Source: Methylibium sp965279545 | Lineage (GTDB): Bacteria; Pseudomonadota; Gammaproteobacteria; Burkholderiales; Burkholderiaceae_C | Assembly: GCF_965279545.1 (NCBI RefSeq) | Contig: NZ_OZ257250.1 | Location: forward strand, 1,426,001 to 1,490,000 | Length of the DNA: 64,000 bases | Direction of reading: 5' to 3' | Shown here: one piece after another, positions 51,373 to 60,757 of the stretch | How the letters are laid out: every line of letters begins with the position of its first letter | How positions within the stretch are numbered: the stretch's first letter is position 1 | Notes under the pieces: model-generated | What the model saw: only the letters and a program-made list of their open reading frames with translations | The model's database searches: none | What the model was told of the DNA's origin: nothing | Made by a program: the position numbers and the translations under genes

Positions 51373-52713
51373 CTACGAGTCCTTCTCTGCGAAGGGGTTC
51401 CGTGACGACCTCATCTCGATGCGCATCGGCGTCCCGCTGAGCTTGAAGTGGCTGCGAAAACGCCCCTCGAGGAAGCGCTTGTAGGCGTCGGTCACGTGGT
51501 CCAGCGAGTTGCCGTGGATCACGATGACCGGCGGATTCTGACCGCCCTGATGAGCGTAGCGCAGCTTGGGTCTGAATGCGCCGGCCCGCTTGGGCTGCTG
51601 GAACTGCACGGCCTCGAGCAGCACGCGCGTGAGCACCGGCGTCGGCAGCTTCTTGGTCGCCGAGGCCCAGGCATCGGCGATCTCCTTCCACACCGGGCCC
51701 AGGCCCTGGCGCTTGATCGCGGAGATGTGCAGCACCGGCGCGAATTTCAGGAAAGCCAGCCGCTGCTCGATCGAGCGCTGCAGCATCTCGCGCTGGTAGC
51801 TGTCGACCGCATCCCACTTGTTCACCGCCAGCACCACGGCACGGCCTGAATCGAGGATGTAGCCGGCAATGTGGGCGTCCTGGTCGGTCACGCCCTGGGT
51901 CGCGTCGAGCAACAGCAGCACGACGTTGGCATCGGCGATCGCCTGCAGCGTCTTGACGACCGAGAACTTCTCGATCGCCTCGAACACCTTGCCCTTGCGA
52001 CGCAAGCCGGCGGTGTCGATCAGCTCGAATTTCTGGCCGTTGCGCTCGAACGGAACGCTGATCGCATCGCGCGTCGTGCCGGGCAGGTCGAAGGCCACCA
52101 GGCGCTCCTCGCCGAGCCAGGTGTTGATCAGCGTCGACTTGCCGACATTGGGGCGTCCGGCCACCGCCAGACGGATCGGTCGATCGGGGTCGTCGAGCGC
52201 TGCCTGATCGGGCTCGTCGAACACGAAGCCCTCGAGCGCCACAGTCAGCAGGCCGCGGATGCCCTGCCCGTGCGCGGCCGACACCGCCATCGGCTCGCCC
52301 ATGCCGAGCTCGTAGAACTCGGCGAGCTGGATGCCCTCGAGCATGCCCTCGGCCTTGTTGGCGACCACCAGCACCTTCTTGCCGACCGTGCGCAGGTAGC
52401 GCGCGATGTCGTGGTCCTGCCCCGTGATGCCGGCACGCACGTCGACGATGAAGAGCACCGCATCGGCTTCGGCCACGGCCTGGCGTGTCTGCTTGGCCAT
52501 CTCCTTGTAGATGCCGCTCTCCGCCGTCGGCTCGAAGCCGCCGGTGTCGACGACGATGAACTCGTGCTCGCCGAGGCGCCCGTCGCCGTAGTGGCGGTCG
52601 CGCGTCAGTCCGGCGAAGTCGGCCACGATCGCGTCGCGGCCCTTCGTCAATCGGTTGAACAGTGTCGACTTGCCGACGTTGGGGCGCCCCACGAGCGCCA
52701 GGACGGGTTTCAT
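51373..52713 (-). CDS. der: Ribosome biogenesis GTPase Der
   Basis: 446 residues, with two GTPase domains in tandem: VGRPNVGKSTLFNRLTKGRD and VAGRPNVGKSTLINTWLGEE each give a P loop, with DTGGFE and DTAGLRRKG as G3 motifs. The C-terminal KH-like domain ends with PFAEKDS. Der is essential for 50S assembly. Ends 18 bases before bamB starts reading downstream. Confidence 0.98.
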   Translation of the reverse strand: MKPVLALVGRPNVGKSTLFNRLTKGRDAIVADFAGLTRDRHYGDGRLGEHEFIVVDTGGFEPTAESGIYKEMAKQTRQAVAEADAVLFIVDVRAGITGQDHDIARYLRTVGKKVLVVANKAEGMLEGIQLAEFYELGMGEPMAVSAAHGQGIRGLLTVALEGFVFDEPDQAALDDPDRPIRLAVAGRPNVGKSTLINTWLGEERLVAFDLPGTTRDAISVPFERNGQKFELIDTAGLRRKGKVFEAIEKFSVVKTLQAIADANVVLLLLDATQGVTDQDAHIAGYILDSGRAVVLAVNKWDAVDSYQREMLQRSIEQRLAFLKFAPVLHISAIKRQGLGPVWKEIADAWASATKKLPTPVLTRVLLEAVQFQQPKRAGAFRPKLRYAHQGGQNPPVIVIHGNSLDHVTDAYKRFLEGRFRSHFKLSGTPMRIEMRSSRNPFAEKDS

Positions 52714-52731
52714 TTCAGTTGCCGATCGCGC

Positions 52732-53865
52732 TCATTCGGGCCGGAAGGCGAACACCGTGCCGCGCTGCGTCACCGCGACGACGGTCGTGCCGACCTTCAC
52801 CGGTGCCCCGACGATGGGCTTGCCGTCCGTCGGCAGGCGCAGCAGCGGCTGGCCGTTGCTGCGATCCAGGAAATGCAGCTGCCCCTCGTAGTCGCCGAAC
52901 ACCAGCGTCGGGCCCACCACGAGCGGTGAACTCAGGCCGCGGTGAAGCATGCGCTCGGACGTCCAGGCCACCTCGCCGCCCTCGCGCTTCCACGCCGTGA
53001 TGCGATCGCTGGCGTCGGCGGCAAACACCAACTGTTCGTCAGCCGCCACGCCATTGGTGCCGCCGGTGTTCTTGGCCCAGCCCAGCGCACCGCGCTCGGC
53101 ATTGACACAACCGACCGCCGCCTGGAAACCACGCACGCAGACGGCGTCGCCGACGCGCGCCGCCGGCCCGACCAGGTCGGCCAGGCGTTCGACTTCATTG
53201 GCGCCACGTGGCGACGCGACCGTGGTTTCCCAACGCACGGCGCCCCGCAAGGGATCAAGGCCGGCCAGGCGGGGACCTTGGCCGACGACCAGCGTGTCCT
53301 TCCAGGGCAGTAGCACGCCCGGCTGCAACAGGGTCAAGGGATCGCCTGGGCGCTGCTGGATCCAGAGCTTGCGCCCGTCGAGCACGTCGAAGGCCTGCAC
53401 GCTGCGGTCGACGCCGAGCACGAACACGCGCTCACCGGCCACCAGCGGGGGCGTCACCACGCGCGTGGTCAGGCGTGCGCGCCACAGCGGTTTGCCGGTG
53501 TCGAGCACGACCAGCTCGTTGCCGGTCGTCACCACGCTGGCGTAGCGCCCGTCGCTGCCGACGCCGGCGCTGAGCTTGCCGTTGGCGTCGCCACGCCAGA
53601 GTTCGCGACCGTTGTCGGCCGACAGCGCGACCACACGGCCATCGGAGCTCGCCACGATGACGGCGCTGGCGCTGGCGGCGATGCGCAGCGGAAAGTCCAC
53701 GCTGCCCAGGCTCTGCGTCCAGACCTGCCGACCGGCGATCTGCGGCTTGAGCGCCTCGAGCGGCGTCGGCTTCGGCTTCTCGGGCCCGCTGGAACAGGCG
53801 CTCAGGCCGGCCAGGCCGGCCGCCAGCACCAGGCCGGCGAGGTGGCTCAGGCGGCGGCGCGTCAC
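52732..53865 (-). CDS. bamB: Outer-membrane protein assembly lipoprotein BamB
   Basis: 377 residues from GTG 53865, which overlaps the yfgM stop (GTGA). The signal peptide ends in the lipobox LSAC near residue 21, so the mature protein is a lipoprotein. The rest is an eight-blade PQQ-like propeller with recurring WxG/A units such as SADNGRELWRGDANGKLSAG and LDGRKLWIQQRPGDPLTL. It docks on BamA POTRA3. The usual der-bamB-yfgM-hisS order is preserved. Confidence 0.94.
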   Translation of the reverse strand: MTRRRLSHLAGLVLAAGLAGLSACSSGPEKPKPTPLEALKPQIAGRQVWTQSLGSVDFPLRIAASASAVIVASSDGRVVALSADNGRELWRGDANGKLSAGVGSDGRYASVVTTGNELVVLDTGKPLWRARLTTRVVTPPLVAGERVFVLGVDRSVQAFDVLDGRKLWIQQRPGDPLTLLQPGVLLPWKDTLVVGQGPRLAGLDPLRGAVRWETTVASPRGANEVERLADLVGPAARVGDAVCVRGFQAAVGCVNAERGALGWAKNTGGTNGVAADEQLVFAADASDRITAWKREGGEVAWTSERMLHRGLSSPLVVGPTLVFGDYEGQLHFLDRSNGQPLLRLPTDGKPIVGAPVKVGTTVVAVTQRGTVFAFRPE

Positions 53866-54554
53866 TTCGACGCTCCTACCGCAGCCGGGGCAGTGCCCAC
53901 GGCGGCCGGTGTCTCGGGCGCGGCGCCCAACGCCGTCAGCTTGGCGTCGACCAGACGCCGGTAGTCCAGCGTCGGCGCCATCGCGTCGAACGCCGCCCGG
54001 TACGCCACACGCGCCTCGTCGGCCTTGCCTTGCGCCAACAGGATATCGCCGCGGCGATCTGCCACCAGGCCTGCAAAGGACGGGGGCGAATCGACCGGCA
54101 GGGCCTTCAGCGCTTCGTCGTACTTCTTCTCGTCGAGCAGGATGCCGGCGAGCCGCAGCTTCGCGATCACCGGGTATTCCTGCTCGCTGGCATTGCCGAT
54201 CACCCACTCGAGACTGGCGCGCGCTGCGTCGTTCTGCCCCTTCTCGAACTGCGCCCTGGCTGCAAGCAGGCCGGCCTGCCCGGCGAACGCGGTCGAGGCG
54301 TAACGCTCCTTCATGTCGGAGAACGCGCGCGCCGCCTTGTCGACGTCCCCGGCCTGCGCCGCTTTCTCGAGTTCGTCGAACAGCACGCTGGCCTTGGCCG
54401 CGCGATCACGCTGCATCCATTGCCAGCCATTGAAGGCGGCAAAGCCACCGAGCGCGATGATCAGGACCCAGGTGATGAGGTTGCCGTACTGCTTCCAGAA
54501 GTGCTTGATCGAGTCGAGCTGTTCTTGTTCTTCGAGGTCGAGATGGGTGGCCAT
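53862..54554 (-). CDS. yfgM: YfgM-like ancillary SecYEG chaperone
   Basis: 230 residues. Short cytoplasmic start (LDLEEQEQLDSIKHFWKQYG), a single membrane helix (NLITWVLIIALGGFAAFNGW, residues 25-44) and a periplasmic TPR-like helical region. Ala/Pro-rich at the end. YfgM binds the translocon with PpiD, which is also encoded in this window (12.4-14.3 kb). It partners bamB and hisS in a conserved run. Confidence 0.92.
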   Translation of the reverse strand: MATHLDLEEQEQLDSIKHFWKQYGNLITWVLIIALGGFAAFNGWQWMQRDRAAKASVLFDELEKAAQAGDVDKAARAFSDMKERYASTAFAGQAGLLAARAQFEKGQNDAARASLEWVIGNASEQEYPVIAKLRLAGILLDEKKYDEALKALPVDSPPSFAGLVADRRGDILLAQGKADEARVAYRAAFDAMAPTLDYRRLVDAKLTALGAAPETPAAVGTAPAAVGASK

Positions 54555-54603
54555 GCGTATGCTTTGTAAGGGGCTGCGCAGCGTGCGGGGCGCGAAGCGT
54601 GGA

Positions 54604-55935
54604 TTATGAACGGAGCAGTTCACCGGCCCAGCCGGCCGGCTCGGCCAGCGGCCGCAGCACCTGTGCTGCCACGCCTTCACCGGCGCGCAGCGGCTTGACC
54701 GCCACCATGCCCTGCGCCAGCTCGTCGGCGCCGAACACCAGCGCGTAGCGGGCCCCGCTCGCATCGGCCTTCTTGAACTGCGACTTCATGCTGGCCGGAC
54801 CGTCCTTGCCGGCCGGGTGCAGCACCACGCTGGCACCGGCGGCACGCAGTGCTTCGATGAGCGCCATCGCCACCGGCAGGGCCTCGGCGCTCGGCAGCAC
54901 CGCGTAGGCGTCCGGCAGCTGCGCCGGCGGCGCCGCCCCGACCGCCTCGAGCAGCAGCAGCAGCCGCTCGATGCCCAGGCCCCAGCCGACCCCCGGCGCC
55001 GGCTTGCCGCCGAGCTGCTCGACCAGGCTGTCGTAGCGGCCGCCGCCGCCCACGGTGAGCGGCGCGCCGAGCCGGTCGGTGACCCACTCGAACACCGTGA
55101 GGTTGTAGTAGTCCATGCCGCGCACCAAGCGCGGGTTGATGCGGTAGGCCAGGCCCACCGCATCCAGCACGGTCCGCACGGCATTGAAATGCGCGAGCGA
55201 GGCCTCGCCGAGGAAGTCGATCAGCTTCGGCGCGGCTTCGACCACCGCCTGCATCGCCGGACTCTTGGTGTCGAGGATGCGCAGCGGGTTGCTGTGCAGC
55301 CGGCGCTTCGCGTCCTCGTCGAGCACATCGGCGTGCGCTTGCAGGTGAGCGATCAACGCTGCGCGGTGGGCGCGCCGCTCCGCAGGCTCACCCAGGCTGT
55401 TGATCTCCAGCCACAGGTCGCGCCCTTCGACCAGGCCGAGTTCGCGCCACAGCGCGCGGCACATCAGGATCAGCTCGGCATCGACATCGGGGCCGTGGAA
55501 GCCCAGCGCCTCGGCGCCGGCCTGGTGGAACTGGCGGTAGCGGCCCTTCTGCGGCCGCTCGTGGCGGAACATCGGCCCGAGGTAGTACAGGCGCTTGCCG
55601 CCCTCGTAGAGCATCGAATGCTCGGTCACGGCGCGCACGACACCGGCGGTGCCCTCCGGGCGCAGTGTGAGCTGGTCGCCGTTCATGCTGTCGGTGAAGG
55701 AATACATCTCCTTCTCGACGATGTCCGTCACCTCGCCGAGGCCGCGCACGAACAGGGCCGTCGGCTCGACGATCGGCGTGCGGATCGCGGCATAGCCGTA
55801 GCGCTGCATCACGCGGCGCACCGCGTCCTCGAACCACTCCCAGCGCGCCGACTCCGGCGGCAGGAGGTCGTTCATGCCCTTGACCGCTCGCAGCGGCGAA
55901 GTGTCCGCCCCGGCGGCTTTGTGTTGTTCTGCCAT
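54604..55935 (-). CDS. hisS: Histidyl-tRNA synthetase
   Basis: 443 residues. Class II core: motif 1 region KGMNDLLPPESARWEW, motif 2 YYLGPMFRHERPQKGRYRQF, the histidine-A loop LVRGMDYYNLTVFEW, and motif 3 PGVGWGLGIERLLLLLEAVG, then an anticodon-binding domain. It charges tRNA-His, whose gene is at 12.3 kb. It lies 77 bases downstream of ispG. Confidence 0.98.
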   Translation of the reverse strand: MAEQHKAAGADTSPLRAVKGMNDLLPPESARWEWFEDAVRRVMQRYGYAAIRTPIVEPTALFVRGLGEVTDIVEKEMYSFTDSMNGDQLTLRPEGTAGVVRAVTEHSMLYEGGKRLYYLGPMFRHERPQKGRYRQFHQAGAEALGFHGPDVDAELILMCRALWRELGLVEGRDLWLEINSLGEPAERRAHRAALIAHLQAHADVLDEDAKRRLHSNPLRILDTKSPAMQAVVEAAPKLIDFLGEASLAHFNAVRTVLDAVGLAYRINPRLVRGMDYYNLTVFEWVTDRLGAPLTVGGGGRYDSLVEQLGGKPAPGVGWGLGIERLLLLLEAVGAAPPAQLPDAYAVLPSAEALPVAMALIEALRAAGASVVLHPAGKDGPASMKSQFKKADASGARYALVFGADELAQGMVAVKPLRAGEGVAAQVLRPLAEPAGWAGELLRS

Positions 55936-56012
55936 GCTTCACGCCCACAAGGATTCAGGCCGGCCGCAGCCGGATCGCGGGGCGCACGCGCCGCGTGCGC
56001 CCGCCCACCGCG

Positions 56013-57308
56013 TCAATGCGCGGCGGTCGCGCTGCCGTAGCGGCGCTCGATGTAGTTCTCGACGATGACCTGGAACTCGCGGGCTATCGCCGAGCCGCGC
56101 AGCGTCATCGCCTTCTCGCCGTCGATGAACACCGGCGCCGCCGGGGCCTCGCCGGTGCCGGGCAGGCTGATGCCGATGTCGGCATGCTTGCTCTCGCCGG
56201 GACCGTTGACGATGCAGCCCATCACCGCCACCTTCATGTTCTCGACGCCCGGATAGCGCGCCTTCCACACCGGCATCTGCGTGCGCAGGAAGTCGTCGAT
56301 CTGTTTGGCCAGCTCCTGGAAGGTGGTGCTGGTGGTGCGGCCACAACCCGGGCAGGCGGTCACGCTGGGGTTGAAGGCGCGCAGGCCGAGCGACTGCAGG
56401 ATCTCGAGCGCCACCACCACCTCCTGGGTGCGCGCCTCACCAGGCTGCGGCGTGAGGCTGACGCGGATGGTGTCGCCGATGCCGTCCTGCAGCAGCATCG
56501 CCAGCGCCGCGGTCGAGGCCACCGTGCCCTTCGTGCCCATGCCGGCCTCGGTGAGGCCGAGGTGCAGCGGATAGTCGCAGCGCTTCGCCAGCGCGCGGTA
56601 GACACTGACCAGATCCTGCACACCGCTGACCTTGCAGCTGATGAGGATCTGCGCCGGGTCCATGCCCAGCTCGCGCGCGTACGCCGCAGACTGCAGCGCC
56701 GAACTGATCAGTGCGTGGTACATCACCTGCTGGGCCTCCCAGGGCTGCGCCCGGGCCGCGTTCTCGTCCATCAACGAGGCCAGCAGTTCCTGATCGAGAC
56801 TGCCCCAGTTGACGCCGATGCGCACCGGCTTGTCGTGGCGCAAGGCCGCCTCGATCATCATCGCGAACTGGCGATCGCGCTTGTCGCCCTTGCCGACGTT
56901 GCCCGGGTTGATGCGGTACTTCGACAGTGCCGCGGCGCAGTCGGGGAATTCGGTCAGCAGGCGGTGGCCGTTGTAGTGGAAGTCGCCGATCAGCGGCACC
57001 GCGATGCCCATGCGGTCGAGTTGCTCGCGCACATGCGGCACGGCCTGCGCCGCCTCGGGCGTGTTGACCGTGATGCGCACCAGCTCCGAGCCGGCCAGCG
57101 CCAGCTCCTTGACCTGGATCGCGGTTCCGATCACGTCGACCGTGTCGGTGTTCGTCATCGACTGCACGCGCACCGGCGCATCGCCGCCGACCGTGACGAC
57201 GTTGTCTGCCCAAACAACGCGCGCCTGCAGCGAACGGCGGGCCGCCGGCCGGGCCACTTCGATCGCCGCCAAATCCATGCCGGATGCTTCGGTCGCTCGC
57301 GTGTTCAT
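56013..57308 (-). CDS. ispG: 4-hydroxy-3-methylbut-2-enyl-diphosphate synthase
   Basis: 431 residues from ATG 57308 overlapping the rodZ stop (ATGA). TIM-barrel N-terminal part starts VWADNVVTVGGDAPVRVQSM; the three [4Fe-4S] cysteines lie in TACPGCGRTT (two) and MGCIVNGPGESKHAD (third). It is the penultimate MEP pathway enzyme; electrons come from flavodoxin or ferredoxin. The long form with an insertion as in other betaproteobacteria. Confidence 0.96.
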   Translation of the reverse strand: MNTRATEASGMDLAAIEVARPAARRSLQARVVWADNVVTVGGDAPVRVQSMTNTDTVDVIGTAIQVKELALAGSELVRITVNTPEAAQAVPHVREQLDRMGIAVPLIGDFHYNGHRLLTEFPDCAAALSKYRINPGNVGKGDKRDRQFAMMIEAALRHDKPVRIGVNWGSLDQELLASLMDENAARAQPWEAQQVMYHALISSALQSAAYARELGMDPAQILISCKVSGVQDLVSVYRALAKRCDYPLHLGLTEAGMGTKGTVASTAALAMLLQDGIGDTIRVSLTPQPGEARTQEVVVALEILQSLGLRAFNPSVTACPGCGRTTSTTFQELAKQIDDFLRTQMPVWKARYPGVENMKVAVMGCIVNGPGESKHADIGISLPGTGEAPAAPVFIDGEKAMTLRGSAIAREFQVIVENYIERRYGSATAAH

Positions 57309-58213
57309 TTCAACTCCAGGCGCGCAACGTTGTCGCGCGTCGATGCACCCAACGTGACCGGTTGCCCGCGAAAGACGAGCTGGGTGGCTTCGGCATTGCC
57401 GACCGTCACGCGCAGCGGCAACTCGCCGTCCAGGCCGGCAGCCTCGCCCGGCGCCAGCGTGCGCGAGAGCAGCACCTGACCTTTCGCGTCACGCACCTCG
57501 ACCCACGATTCCCCCGCCGCCCGCATCGTCAGCAGACCACCTGCCGCAGTCGCCGATGCGGCCGTGCCGGCCGGCGTCGGCGACTCGGTGTCGACCACCG
57601 CGGAGGCGGGTGCGGAGGGCGCCGTGGCCGCCTGTTCCGCAGCCGACGCACCGGGCTCGACCGGCGGCGCCATCACGGTCGGCGTAGGCTGCTCGTACGA
57701 CACGGTGTGACCCGGGCCCGGGTCGCTCGCCGCGACCGCAGGCGCCGAAGCACCATCGCTCGCCGGCAGCAGGCGTCCGACCCATCCCGCCGGCAGCAGG
57801 TAGACCACCACGGCCGCCAACAGCAGCACCGCAGCGCCGATCAGCGGCGGGCTGAGAAAGCTCTGCCACTCGATGGCGTCCCGCTGCCCGCCGTGATCAC
57901 GAAAAGGTTGGTTCAGACCCATCGACACGTGATCGAGGCCACGGCCGATGGCCTGTGCCTGCGGCAGGCGCGACAGCACCGGCTCCGCGTCGATCTTGAG
58001 CGCACGACACATGCTCAGCGCGAGAGCGCGCACGAAAGTCGCGTCGTGCAGCTCATCGTAGCGGTCGCTCTCGATCGCCTCGAGCTTCTGATGCGTGACC
58101 TTCAGCGAAGCCGCCAGCACCGCGAGGTGCAATCCCTGCGCCTCGCGTGCCGCGCGCAGCAATCCACCCGCCGTCGGAGCCGACGGGCCCGCGGCGCCGG
58201 ACGTCTCACTCAT
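57305..58213 (-). CDS. rodZ: RodZ-like helix-turn-helix membrane protein
   Basis: 302 residues. N-terminal HTH (LLRAAREAQGLHLAVLAASL, residues 18-80) binds MreB in RodZ rather than DNA; a single membrane helix (GAAVLLLAAVVVYLLPAGWV, residues 110-130) is followed by a Pro/Ala/Thr-rich linker and a C-terminal beta domain (SWVEVRDAKGQVLLSRTLAP), the DUF4115 type. RodZ links MreB to the elongasome and rod shape. Gene order pilW-rodZ-ispG-hisS is standard. Start overlaps the pilW stop by eight bases. Confidence 0.92.
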   Translation of the reverse strand: MSETSGAAGPSAPTAGGLLRAAREAQGLHLAVLAASLKVTHQKLEAIESDRYDELHDATFVRALALSMCRALKIDAEPVLSRLPQAQAIGRGLDHVSMGLNQPFRDHGGQRDAIEWQSFLSPPLIGAAVLLLAAVVVYLLPAGWVGRLLPASDGASAPAVAASDPGPGHTVSYEQPTPTVMAPPVEPGASAAEQAATAPSAPASAVVDTESPTPAGTAASATAAGGLLTMRAAGESWVEVRDAKGQVLLSRTLAPGEAAGLDGELPLRVTVGNAEATQLVFRGQPVTLGASTRDNVARLELK

Positions 58214-59024
58214 CGAAGACTCCCCGCTCGAATGCGGCGGCCTCGCGTGAGTTCGGATAGCTCGCGCGCAGCTGATTGCCGAGGTCGCGCACCCCCTGGG
58301 GGTTGATCAGGCGGTTCTCGATGCGCGCCGCCAGCCACAGCGACTCGGCGTTGCGCAGGTCGACGTTGTTGTTCACGCGGCGCACGTAAAAGCGTGCACG
58401 CTCGTACTCGCCGCGCCGGTACAGCACGTCGGCCAGGTTCATGGCCGTCGCGGGATTGGCGGCGTCCAGTTCGTAGGCCCGCTTGAGGGTCAGCTCCGCC
58501 TGCTCCAGTTGCCCCGCACGGGCCTCGCAAATGCCCTGCACCAGCAAGGTCCGGTTGGGGGTGCGGTACTGAGGTGTGGCGATGGCGCGCTCGAACAGCT
58601 TCTCGGCCTCCGGATAGCGCCCGCGCTGGCACAGGAACCAGCCATAGTTGTGCATCACGTCGCCATCGATCGAGGCCAGCTGCAGCGCCCTCTTGAAGCT
58701 TTCCTCGGCCGGCCGCTCTTCACCCAGCGCCGCGAGGATCAAGCCGCGCAGGTTCAGGGCCTGTGGCAGATCGGGGTCGGCAGCGAGCGCGAGCTTCACC
58801 TCCGCCAGCGCATTGTCCAGGCGGCCTTCGGAGAAATAGGCGCCCGCGAGATCGAGGCGGATGCGCGCGCGCTTCTGGGCTTCCGGTTCCTGATCCGAGT
58901 TGGCGGCGCGGCCACCATCGACGGCGCGACCCTGCGCATGGACGGAGCCCCAGGCGCCGACGCACAGCAGCGCGGCGGCCAAGGTCCACCTCAGCAGCAC
59001 ACTTGCCCGTCTGTCCAGATTCAT
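58206..59024 (-). CDS. pilW: Type IV pilus biogenesis/stability protein PilW (PilF)
   Basis: 272 residues from ATG 59024 (ATGA overlap with rlmN). Signal peptide (LRWTLAAALLCVGAWGSVHA) without a lipobox Cys, then about six TPR units: IRLDLAGAYFSEGRLDNALA, HNYGWFLCQRGRYPEAEKLF and others. PilW/PilF is the pilotin for the PilQ secretin in type IV pili and is usually a lipoprotein; here the missing Cys suggests a soluble periplasmic form. No other pil genes are in the window apart from the FimV-like gene at 2.5 kb. Confidence 0.9.
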   Translation of the reverse strand: MNLDRRASVLLRWTLAAALLCVGAWGSVHAQGRAVDGGRAANSDQEPEAQKRARIRLDLAGAYFSEGRLDNALAEVKLALAADPDLPQALNLRGLILAALGEERPAEESFKRALQLASIDGDVMHNYGWFLCQRGRYPEAEKLFERAIATPQYRTPNRTLLVQGICEARAGQLEQAELTLKRAYELDAANPATAMNLADVLYRRGEYERARFYVRRVNNNVDLRNAESLWLAARIENRLINPQGVRDLGNQLRASYPNSREAAAFERGVFDE

Positions 59025-60205
59025 CGTGTCGTCTCCGTGGCTGAACCCGGGACCGGGGTCACCGGCAGATTCTGACCGCTGGCGCCGAGCGGCTGGATGG
59101 CGATCGGCGCACGCCGCATGCGCAACTGCGCATTGGTGCGATCCTGGACTTCGCCGGCCAGCTGGCCACAAGCCGCGTCGATGTCCTCACCCCGCGTCTT
59201 GCGCACCGTGGTGACCAGGCCCCCGTCGATCAACAGCTTCGCGAAGGCCTGCACGCGCGCCGATGGCGAGCGCGTCAGGCCCGAGGCGGGAAACGGATTG
59301 AAGGGGATCAGGTTGATCTTGCAGGGCACGCGCCCGACCGGGCCGCGCTCACCGACGAGTCGCAACAGCTCACGCGCTTGTGTCTCGCTGTCGTTGACGC
59401 CGTCGAGCATGCAGTACTCGAAGGTGATGAAGTCACGCGGCGCCGCCTCGAGGTAGCGCTGGCAGGCCTGGAGCAGTTCCTGGACCGGATACTTGCGGTT
59501 GAGCGGGACCAGGTCGTCGCGCAGTGCATCGGTCGGCGCATGCAGCGACACGGCCAATGCCACCGGGCAGTCCTCGCGCAGGCGGTCGATCATCGGCACC
59601 ACGCCGGAGGTCGACACGGTCACGCGGCGGCGCGACAGGCCGTAGCCGTGGTCGTCGAGCATGACCCGCAGCGCGGGAACCAGGGCGGCGTAGTTTTGCA
59701 GCGGCTCGCCCATGCCCATCATCACCACGTTGCTGATGACGCGCTCCGTCGTGCCGAGCCGTGCGCGCAGCTGATGCTCCGCATGCCAGAGTTGCGCGAC
59801 GATCTCGCCGGTCGACAGGTTGCGGCTGAAGCCCTGATGCCCGGTCGAACAGAAACGACAGCCGACCGCACAGCCGGCCTGCGACGAGATGCACAAGGTG
59901 CCGCGGTCGTCTTCCGGGATGAACACCGTCTCGACGGCATTGCCGCCGCCGACGTCGAACAGCCACTTGACCGTGCCGTCGGCCGACACGTGCTCGCCGA
60001 GCACCACCAGCGGCTCGATCGCGGCGCGGCTCGCGAGCTTCTCGCGCAGCGACTTGGCGAGGTCCGACATCTGCGCGAACTCGCGCGCGCCTTTCTGGTG
60101 GATCCAGCGGAACAACTGCGTGGCGCGAAAACGCTTCTCGCCGAGCTGCTCGCAAAAAGCGGCCAGCGCGTCGAGATCGAATTCGAGCAGATTGGCCGCT
60201 GTCAT
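59021..60205 (-). CDS. rlmN: 23S rRNA/tRNA adenine C2-methyltransferase RlmN
   Basis: 394 residues from ATG 60205; a GTG three codons earlier (60214) is also possible. Radical SAM cluster CAVGCRFCSTGHQGFSRNL gives CxxxCxxC; the methyl-accepting cysteine is at the C-terminal GEDIDAACGQLAGEV. The first part (NLLEFDLDALAAFCEQLGEK, LFRWIHQKG) is the RlmN accessory domain. Methylates A2503 of 23S rRNA and A37 of several tRNAs. Long C-terminal tail of about 40 residues without clear function. Confidence 0.97.
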   Translation of the reverse strand: MTAANLLEFDLDALAAFCEQLGEKRFRATQLFRWIHQKGAREFAQMSDLAKSLREKLASRAAIEPLVVLGEHVSADGTVKWLFDVGGGNAVETVFIPEDDRGTLCISSQAGCAVGCRFCSTGHQGFSRNLSTGEIVAQLWHAEHQLRARLGTTERVISNVVMMGMGEPLQNYAALVPALRVMLDDHGYGLSRRRVTVSTSGVVPMIDRLREDCPVALAVSLHAPTDALRDDLVPLNRKYPVQELLQACQRYLEAAPRDFITFEYCMLDGVNDSETQARELLRLVGERGPVGRVPCKINLIPFNPFPASGLTRSPSARVQAFAKLLIDGGLVTTVRKTRGEDIDAACGQLAGEVQDRTNAQLRMRRAPIAIQPLGASGQNLPVTPVPGSATETTR

Positions 60206-60251
60206 CTCTTGCACCGGTAGGAAAGGCGAGGCGTCGGCGCCTCGCTGCGGC

Positions 60252-60677
60252 TCAACGCCCGTAGACGTTCATGCCCGGGAAAAAGAACGCCACTTCAGCG
60301 GCGGCGGTCTCCGGCGCGTCCGATCCGTGCACCGCATTGGCGTCGATGCTGTCGGCGAAATCGGCACGGATGCTGCCCTTCTCGGCCTTCTTCGGGTCGG
60401 TGGCGCCCATCAGTTCGCGGTTCTTGGCAATGGCACCTTCGCCCTCGAGCACCTGGATCATCACCGGGCCGGAAATCATGAACTCGACCAGGTCCTTGAA
60501 GAAGGGCCGGGCCTTGTGCACGCCGTAGAACTGCTCGGCCTCGCCGCGCGACAGATGGACCAGCTTGGCCGCCACGATCTTCAGGCCGGCAGCCTCGAAA
60601 CGGGCATAGATCTGGCCGATCACATTCTTGGCAACGGCATCCGGCTTGATGATGGACAAGGTGCGTTCGATCGCCAT
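60252..60677 (-). CDS. ndk: Nucleoside diphosphate kinase
   Basis: 141 residues. ERTLSIIKPDAVAKNVIGQI opens the fold, and the phospho-histidine is in NAVHGSDAPETAAAE. GGAG lies eight bases before the ATG, one of the clearest ribosome binding sites in this part. TACAAT at 60721-60716 on this strand is a -10-like box, without a good -35. Equalises NTP pools; rlmN follows after a 46-base gap. Confidence 0.97.
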   Translation of the reverse strand: MAIERTLSIIKPDAVAKNVIGQIYARFEAAGLKIVAAKLVHLSRGEAEQFYGVHKARPFFKDLVEFMISGPVMIQVLEGEGAIAKNRELMGATDPKKAEKGSIRADFADSIDANAVHGSDAPETAAAEVAFFFPGMNVYGR

Positions 60678-60757
60678 ATTTATTCTCCGGAATCAATGAT
60701 TTAGCAGAACCTTGGATTGTAGCGCTCGAGGTCGACAGCTCGCTGGCCCGAACCGCC

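Noticed and set aside
60716..60721. TACAAT before ndk as a promoter
   Set aside because: No -35 element at 16-18 bases; mentioned in the ndk entry only.
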